Below, in pieces: positions 38,001 to 44,137 of a stretch of DNA of 44,137 nt (position 1 is its first letter; every line of letters begins with the position of its first letter). The notes under the pieces are model-generated. The model was not told the origin of the DNA. It searched no databases and saw only the letters and a program-made list of their open reading frames with translations. The stretch is taken from assembly GCA_026396065.1 (NCBI GenBank), contig JAPLXO010000001.1, forward strand, positions 1 to 44,137. Reading direction: 5' to 3'. Source of the stretch: Candidatus Nomurabacteria bacterium (lineage in GTDB: Bacteria; Patescibacteriota; Minisyncoccia; Phycocordibacterales; UBA9973). The translations under genes were made by a program, and so were the position numbers.

Positions 38001-38803
38001 GTGTTTGAACATCCACTTGTAGTACCAGTTACGGTATACGTAGTAGTTGTTACTGGACTAGCTACAGGATGTTGAACATTTGCATGATCAAGACCAGTAG
38101 CTGGTAACCAGCTGTACGTAGTAGCACCATTTGACCCAAGTGAAACTGAGTTTCCTGCACAAATTGCAGCATCCATACTTGCAGTTACATTCGGTAATGC
38201 ATTTACTGTTACTGTTTTTGTTGCAGTTCCAGTGCAACCACTTTCTGATGTACCTGTTACAGTAAACGTAGTAGTTGCACTTAAAGGAATTCTCACAATT
38301 GTTCCAGAAAGATTTCCTGGCATCCAATTGTAAGTACTTGCACCTGATGCGGTAAGTGTAATTGAATCTCCGGCACATACTGTTTGATTTCCTGTAACCG
38401 AAACCGGCACAGGTAAACAGTCTGTCCAAAAATTGATTGTGTCATCACGCATTACAAGTCCAGTAGAATCGTACGAATCAATATGAATTTTTGCTCTCAC
38501 TAAATTGTGAGGAGCTAAACCACTAATTTGATAAGTAGTTGTTCCACTGATTGCATTCGCACCATAGTACATAATTGTACTTGGTGGAGTTGATACACTT
38601 GTGTGAGCACTCCAGTTGTAAGCACTGTAAGTCACTTCAGATGAATCTGCAGGTATCAGATTACTCCAAGTCCCCACAACATACACTGTCGTTGTTCCTA
38701 CTGTGTTTACTACTGTGTCAATGTTTACGTTTTGACTTTCAGTTTTTCCTACGTTAGCTAGTAATCCAATTACCAGCATAACACTCGTTACGATTTTTTT
38801 CAT
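35075..38803 (-). CDS. Secreted Ig-like/PKD-like repeat protein with C-terminal type IX secretion (Por) sorting domain
   Basis: Signal peptide; about 14 Ig-like repeats (CxGxSxTLxAxGAxTYSWMPG...TTTYTVTGT); C-terminal MYPNPFSNVLTVEI...VSDITGRTVRDF...LTPGIYFIHIQNDKRGSYTRKVSVN. Confidence 0.85.
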   Translation of the reverse strand: MKKIVTSVMLVIGLLANVGKTESQNVNIDTVVNTVGTTTVYVVGTWSNLIPADSSEVTYSAYNWSAHTSVSTPPSTIMYYGANAISGTTTYQISGLAPHNLVRAKIHIDSYDSTGLVMRDDTINFWTDCLPVPVSVTGNQTVCAGDSITLTASGASTYNWMPGNLSGTIVRIPLSATTTFTVTGTSESGCTGTATKTVTVNALPNVTASMDAAICAGNSVSLGSNGATTYSWLPATGLDHANVQHPVASPVTTTTYTVTGTTSGCSNTATTTVTVTSVPTVAVSGTVTNCPGSSNQLSASGATSYVWLPAGTLSDPNIANPVATPATTTTYTVIGSNGICSATAQTVTVTITSNPPITITPSPSAIICNGSSVTLTMTGVSIYELDGVPFNGNSTVVSPSATTTYTVTGSTSGCTGTSTATIQIVVNPVPTVTVSNDTSICSGSSITLHASGATTYSWMPGNHSGQSWSVTPSVGTTTYTVTGTTSGCSNTATVNVTVNQTPILSVDLPTTICFGTSITLSANGANSYNWMPGNLSSSSVTVSPNVTTTYTVTGSNGNCSGTPQTVEVTVIQTPTPIITTASGTDSITICLGQTTTLTANQANVTYEWSPGGSFWNSNIFSVSPSGTTTYTVVETAGTIEHHCSVSTTAVVTVVSPPVVTASASNASICNGSSTTLTVSGATTYSWNSGANIGPTWTVMPVTGTTYTVTGSNGNCSATSTVTVTVTPTPPISVSATATSICVGDSVTFVATGSGSTTYSWMPGNLSGAVVGARPSVTTTYTVTGTTLGCTANSTYVFTITVNGVSSVVINPQGPTTFCQGGSVLLMSSSSSGYITWSNGPYHTNGITVNSSGTYTVQLSVGGCSVTSPPVTVTVNQLPAPPTISTSGSTTFCDGDNVILTASVGFVSYLWTDGTNAQSTVVTTTGNYNVTGTDLNGCSSTGTSVPVLVKPLPTANIFAGGPTTLCFGNSVQLTATGGASYLWNNSVTTQTNIVSASGSYFVTVTGANGCSKTSTPTVVTVNPLPNASITYGGNLAVCDGNSVLLTAHPTTGNYSWSDGTIGQTTNANTAGIYSVIVTNSFGCSATANSLPIVIHPNPTVIVNGAGSVLVATAIGGSAPYNYIWNPGGAGQSMTFTTATSYTVTATDANGCSGSLSSMLSIGIEEVGEELINMYPNPFSNVLTVEIKNGNYKVSVSDITGRTVRDFKADGTFQIDKDNLTPGIYFIHIQNDKRGSYTRKVSVN

Positions 38804-38908
38804 TCTTCTTTTTTTTTGATTGTTTTTGTTTAAAATTAAATTAAAAATTTGTTTTTTATTTTAATGTGTCAACATAATTCATGAAAAAATCGTAAAGATT
38901 TTACTTGA

Positions 38909-39054
38909 ATTAGGAATAGCATTTTCAGACATCCCTTATAAAAAAAGAGACGGCCAAAATGCTATTCCTAATGGCTATTAAGACTAAATTAGGCGAAGAA
39001 TGTCAAAGATCTTGCTCTAGCGGTATCATAGCATAATAGACACCCTATTGTCAA
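38909..39054 (-). promoter_or_regulatory. Leader: TTGACA-N18-TATGAT, AGATCTTTGACAT (boxA-like), 17-bp hairpin
   Basis: tgtcaa 39049-39054; atcata 39025-39030; stem 38909-38925/38956-38972. Confidence 0.7.
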
Positions 39055-39062
39055 GCTAGATA

Positions 39063-39091
39063 TTGACTTTTAAATCGCATTATGCTAAGAT
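39063..39091 (+). promoter_or_regulatory. Promoter TTGACT-N17-TAAGAT with extended TGC, divergent from the 38803 promoter
   Basis: ttgact 39063-39068; taagat 39086-39091. Confidence 0.7.
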
Positions 39092-39147
39092 ATACAGGTA
39101 AAATAAATTAGCAAAAAAACATTATAAATAAAGCTTTTTTAAAATAT

Positions 39148-41670
39148 ATGAAAAATATCATAAAAAAATCAATAGCATTTTTAGCGGTCGTAGTCCTTTT
39201 AGGGCTTAATATAAATACAGCTTCTGCTGCACCTGCAACTCAGGCTTCTACACTAGCGGCTATTAATGTCACAGGTACTTCTATGACTCTTCGTGGAAAT
39301 TACACTACTAACGCAATATCAACAGGTATTATTAATACTTGGTTTGAATATGGAAATAATTACAATACAGTATTGAATGGTGGTGGAACTACATTAAACT
39401 ATTCTTCCCCTGCTACTTCATTTGGAAGTTTTCAAGCAAACTTAACTGGATTAACTCCAGGAAATACTTATTACTTCCGTGCAGTAGTTTCTCAAAATGG
39501 TTCAATAGGATATGGAGACCCATTATCACAGATGACTACACCTAGTGTACAGATCACGGCTGCAGCTTCTACATTGGCTGCTACAAACGTGACAGGTACT
39601 TCTATGACTCTTCGTGGAAATTATACTACTACTGGAACAGGTATTATTAATACTTGGTTTGAATATGGAAATAATTACAATACAGTATTAAATGGTGGTG
39701 GAACTACACTTAATTATGCTTCACCTACTTCTTCATCTGGAAGTTTCCAAGCAAACTTTACTGGCCTAACAGCAGGAAATACTTATTACTTCCGCGCAGT
39801 AGTTTCTATTGGTGGACTTATTAGACACGGAGATACACTTTCACAAATGACTACAGCAGCCACTTCTACTGTACCTACTTTGACTGATATCTCACCTGCT
39901 AGTGGAATATCTGGAAATACATATCCTATCACTTTAACAGGAACAAATTTTGGAACTAATCCAAATGTTTCTTTTAGTTCAGGAATTACTGTAAGTGCAA
40001 TAACTGTAAACACTACTGGTACAAGTATCACTCTTACAATTGTGATTTCAAATACGACGGTAGGTGCACATGACGTAACGGTGACAAATGGTAGCCAAGT
40101 TTCAAATATAAAAACATTCACAGTGAATGCTCCAGCAAGTAATACTTGCGCTACTACAACACCTACTATTTCTTCTATCTCTCCTTCTTCTGTCACAGCT
40201 GGTGCAGGTACCACAAACCTTACAGTAAATGCAACAAACTTAACAAACGGAACATCTATTGTTTTATTTAATGGATCAAGTAGAACAACTACAACAAATG
40301 GTAACGTGGCTACAGCTACTTTAAATTCTTCTGATACAGCTTCTGCTGGAAGTTATACAATCACTGTAACAAATGGAACAAATTGTGTTTCAAACGGAAA
40401 AACTTTTACAGTTAACTCTTCTGGTGGAGGAGGAGGTGGAGGTGGTGGAGGAGCTTATTACACTTACCCATCAATTAGTACAGTATCTTCATCTGTAAAT
40501 GGATCAACTGTTACAATAAATGGATCAATGAATCCAAACTATAATACTGCTACTTCTTGGTTTGAATATAGTACAGACTCATCAACTGTCTCATCTGGAA
40601 ATGGAATTCAAACTACACACAATGCTCAAGGATCTGGAAGTGCAACAATAAACTTTAGTGCTTCTCTTTCACTTTCTTCAAACACTACTTATTATTTCCG
40701 TGCAGTTGCAAATAATTCTTATGGAACTGTATATGGTAATATTTTATCTTTCACTACTTCTGTAACATCTAATAATCAATTAGCAGTTACAACAGTGGCA
40801 GCAACAGATAAGACTAATAATTTTGCTAGATTAAATGGTGTAGCAACAACTCAAAATGGTTTATCTACAAAAGGATACTTTGAGTATGGTACAAGTGCTT
40901 CTTTGGGAAATACAACAACTCAGCAAAACCTAGGAAATACAGATGGAGTTGTGAATTTTTCTGACACAATCTCAGGATTAACTATAGATACAATATATTA
41001 TTTCCGAGCAGTTGCTTTAAATCAAAACAATACTGTACGTGGAGAAATATTTGTATTCCAAACTGGCGTTACCCCAACTTCTACTCCAGTAAATACTGGT
41101 CCAAAAGTTTCAACAGCTAAAAGTAGTATTCTTACTATAACCACAAAAACAGACAATGTTTCTATTGGTGATAAAGTAGAATATCTTGTAGTATTAAAAA
41201 ATACTACTACAAGTAATTTTGAAAATGTAATTGTAAACGTACAGTTACCGAAAGAAATAGCTTTTGATGAATCAAACTTTGGTAAAAAAGGATTAAACAA
41301 TGAAGTAGTGTTAAATGCAGATACTATGGTTCCAAATCAAACAAGCTCAATGACAATAAAAGGACACGTAGTTTCTAAAACAACTTCACAAGACGTAGTA
41401 ATTACAACAGCTACAATGACATACAATGTAGCTGGTTCTACTACACAAAAAGATGAAATTGCTTATGTTACAAATCATATTAGTGATAATAGTAATTTAA
41501 CAGCTGCTTCAATCTTTGGTGCAAATTTCTTACCAAAAACTTTGATTGGATGGTTATTACTTCTTCTAGTTGCATTCGGTTTAGTTGTCGTTGGAAAAAG
41601 ATTATTTGTTGGTTCTCTTTTTAAAAGAGCTACAAATCAATCAAGCCATGACGATCATATGCATGCATAA
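39148..41670 (+). CDS. Surface protein with Fn3-like and TIG/IPT repeats, poly-Gly linker and C-terminal TM anchor
   Basis: Signal peptide; repeated NTYYFRAVV motifs; PTLTDISPASGISGNTYPITLTGTNFG (TIG); GGGGGGGGGG; C-terminal TM. Confidence 0.8.
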   Translation: MKNIIKKSIAFLAVVVLLGLNINTASAAPATQASTLAAINVTGTSMTLRGNYTTNAISTGIINTWFEYGNNYNTVLNGGGTTLNYSSPATSFGSFQANLTGLTPGNTYYFRAVVSQNGSIGYGDPLSQMTTPSVQITAAASTLAATNVTGTSMTLRGNYTTTGTGIINTWFEYGNNYNTVLNGGGTTLNYASPTSSSGSFQANFTGLTAGNTYYFRAVVSIGGLIRHGDTLSQMTTAATSTVPTLTDISPASGISGNTYPITLTGTNFGTNPNVSFSSGITVSAITVNTTGTSITLTIVISNTTVGAHDVTVTNGSQVSNIKTFTVNAPASNTCATTTPTISSISPSSVTAGAGTTNLTVNATNLTNGTSIVLFNGSSRTTTTNGNVATATLNSSDTASAGSYTITVTNGTNCVSNGKTFTVNSSGGGGGGGGGGAYYTYPSISTVSSSVNGSTVTINGSMNPNYNTATSWFEYSTDSSTVSSGNGIQTTHNAQGSGSATINFSASLSLSSNTTYYFRAVANNSYGTVYGNILSFTTSVTSNNQLAVTTVAATDKTNNFARLNGVATTQNGLSTKGYFEYGTSASLGNTTTQQNLGNTDGVVNFSDTISGLTIDTIYYFRAVALNQNNTVRGEIFVFQTGVTPTSTPVNTGPKVSTAKSSILTITTKTDNVSIGDKVEYLVVLKNTTTSNFENVIVNVQLPKEIAFDESNFGKKGLNNEVVLNADTMVPNQTSSMTIKGHVVSKTTSQDVVITTATMTYNVAGSTTQKDEIAYVTNHISDNSNLTAASIFGANFLPKTLIGWLLLLLVAFGLVVVGKRLFVGSLFKRATNQSSHDDHMHA
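39244..39852 (+). repeat. Two tandem near-identical ~290-bp coding repeats (39244-39540 and 39565-39852)
   Basis: Shared VTGTSMTLRGNYTT...GIINTWFEYGNNYNTVLNGGGTTLNY with high nucleotide identity. Confidence 0.85.
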
Positions 41671-41687
41671 TAAAACAAGATAAATAA

Positions 41688-41714
41688 AAAAACCGCCGTT
41701 ATGGCGGTTTTTTT
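41688..41714. terminator. Bidirectional terminator
   Basis: AAAAAACCGCC GTTAT GGCGGTTTTTTT. Confidence 0.85.
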
Positions 41715-42180
41715 ATTTATAAGAAAGAATATCTCCAATTTGTAAATTATTTTTATCTGAAAATCCAGCATTTAATTCTAATACATATAATGCGTCTTCA
41801 TTGGAAGAAAAAAGTTTTGGGTAAGAATTTGGTTCTAAATTTTTTTCTATATAAACAACTTTCATATCACTATTAATCCAAATAATATCTAGTGGAAAAA
41901 GCATGTCTTTCATCCAAAAAGCATATTTGTCAGGAACATCAAATACAAAAAACATCCCTTGATTATTTAGTAAAGGAGCATGTCCAGAAAGACCAAGCTC
42001 TCTTTTAGCTGAAGTATCAGATATTTCAACATCGATAGTCTGCCCAGAAATTATAACTTTATCCATCACGGCTATTTGATCAGATGTTGGTTTAGAATGA
42101 ATAGAACTTATATTATAATAAAAAAATAATATAAAAAATAATATAACTAAACTAATTATTATGAAAATACTCTTTTTCAT
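41713..42180 (-). CDS. DUF192 family protein
   Basis: RELGLSGHAPLLNNQGMFFVFDVPDKYAFWMKDMLFPLDIIWI. Confidence 0.85.
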   Translation of the reverse strand: MKKSIFIIISLVILFFILFFYYNISSIHSKPTSDQIAVMDKVIISGQTIDVEISDTSAKRELGLSGHAPLLNNQGMFFVFDVPDKYAFWMKDMLFPLDIIWINSDMKVVYIEKNLEPNSYPKLFSSNEDALYVLELNAGFSDKNNLQIGDILSYK

Positions 42181-42257
42181 AATTAATATTATATCAGAAA
42201 ATTAATAAAACCTGTTACATACAATACGCAACAGGTTTTATACAATTAATGATATGT

Positions 42258-42848
42258 CTACTTACTATTTCCCAATAAAAAAGGGAAAGTCATAGTTTTC
42301 ATAGCACCTTTGCAAAAGAAATTGCAATTGTGATAAAAACCTTTCTCTGAGGGTAAAATATGATCATCAGCATCAACTAATATATCTATTTCTTTTAGAG
42401 TTTTCATATACAAGTCAATTTCTTGAAAATCAGACTCACCCTCCATGTTGTCCAAAAAATTAAGAATGGATTCTGGTTTTGATAAATTAACTTTGAAATA
42501 TCGCTCAAGTGATTCTTTAAATTTGGTTTCTGCATTCTGATACTCTTCTGTTTCTTTTTCTTCAGAAATATATTTTCTGATTCTTTTGTTTGTTACAAAA
42601 TAAATACGAAAAATTATTATAATGCATGCAATAATTATGCCAACAAAAAAATAAATCATATTTATATGTGGTGGAGTTTCATTAGCAAAATAAATGGCCA
42701 ATGAAAGAAAAAATAATGCGATTAGAATAAACAAAAATTGAGACTTCCTTGCCTCTTTTTTTTGAGATTTTCTAATCGGCCGTACGCTCTTATCTAATAC
42801 TGAATTAAATTCATTAAAGATGTGATTAAATGTAAGTAAATTTTTCAT
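42258..42848 (-). CDS. Hypothetical two-TM membrane protein
   Basis: ORF track; two TM segments; cytosolic acidic C-terminal half. Confidence 0.55.
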   Translation of the reverse strand: MKNLLTFNHIFNEFNSVLDKSVRPIRKSQKKEARKSQFLFILIALFFLSLAIYFANETPPHINMIYFFVGIIIACIIIIFRIYFVTNKRIRKYISEEKETEEYQNAETKFKESLERYFKVNLSKPESILNFLDNMEGESDFQEIDLYMKTLKEIDILVDADDHILPSEKGFYHNCNFFCKGAMKTMTFPFLLGNSK

Positions 42849-42882
42849 TTTTATATCTATTATTAGTTAGTATTTAGTTTAA

Positions 42883-43002
42883 TTATCAAAGCAACAAAGA
42901 CCATAAATGACCTACGTGGCTTTGATAAAAACCTTATAAAAACTAATTTTTTCAAAGGACAAACTATTACTTAAACAATACTCTATATAAACAAAAAGTC
43001 AA
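42883..43002 (-). promoter_or_regulatory. Leader: TTGACT-N16-TATTGT, GTCCTTTGAAAAA (boxA-like), 13-bp hairpin with one mismatch
   Basis: agtcaa 42997-43002; acaata 42975-42980; stem 42883-42895/42916-42928. Confidence 0.65.
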
Positions 43003-43021
43003 TTTTAATTGAGAGACACAC

Positions 43022-43049
43022 AAAAACCGCCAATTTCTTGGCGGTTTTT
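43022..43049. terminator. Intrinsic terminator downstream of the 16S rRNA
   Basis: AAAAACCGCC/GGCGGTTTTT. Confidence 0.85.
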
Positions 43050-43269
43050 GTTTTGTGCTGTTCTTTGTTTTGTTTCGTTCTATTAACTCAGGTCTTTCCC
43101 TTGTTGTCATCATATATTTTTAAGTCCTTGATATGCATAGACTATTGTGTGCTCAATTGAGGCACACAACACCGACTCAATTAATCCAAGAATTTAATAA
43201 ATTAATTTCTCTTGACGAAACCAGTGGCCTCGTCACGTGCCCTCCGAAGAGGACACGGGACATTTTTTC

Positions 43270-44137
<868 letters not shown>

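Noticed and set aside
35522-38757. Several ORFs antisense to or out of frame with the Ig-like repeat gene
   Set aside because: Low-complexity, Cys/Trp/Asn-rich translations typical of shadow frames of a repetitive gene.
35075-38803. CRISPR or tandem-repeat array suggested by recurring TTACGGTATACGTAGTAGT-type sequence
   Set aside because: Explained by coding repeats of Ig-like domains; no regular spacers and no cas genes anywhere in the window.
19202-42928. Leader hairpins as integron attC sites or transposon ends
   Set aside because: No RYYYAAC/GTTRRRY core pairs, no integrase, and every hairpin sits between a promoter and a start codon on one strand.

Overview
AT-rich bacterial window with compact genes. 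The gene families, the divergent 16S rRNA with an h40 insertion, and the LTD/TIG surface proteins suggest Patescibacteria/CPR (Parcubacteria-like); this is inference and needs a 16S search. Housekeeping content: SAM methyltransferase, tsaC, ychF, an ABC-2 exporter, a split transketolase/rpe/rpiB/gap cluster, rsmE, dnaE, murC/murD/murE, an actinobacterial-type dapD, secA, rnpB, and about 870 nt of the 3' part of a 16S rRNA on the minus strand. Accessory content: an arginase / AspA-AstE deacylase / ATP-grasp locus, an ECF sigma plus putative anti-sigma pair, LTD/PKD and TIG/Fn3-like surface proteins, a 1242-aa Ig-like repeat protein ending in a Bacteroidetes-style type IX secretion (Por) sorting domain, a possible beta-barrel-like secreted protein, and several orphan ORFs. 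Main points: (1) At least six single-gene units share a leader made of a sigma70 promoter, then a boxA-like CTTTGA motif 14-17 nt after the -10, then a long hairpin. This resembles a nut/boxA-type antitermination leader. (2) The 16S 3' tail appears to lack the CCUCC anti-Shine-Dalgarno, and the mRNA leaders in the window mostly lack SD sequences. (3) A T9SS-type substrate sits in an apparent CPR genome. (4) Two unannotated structured small RNA candidates and two micro-ORFs are present. No database search was possible; product calls come from recognising motifs in the translations.
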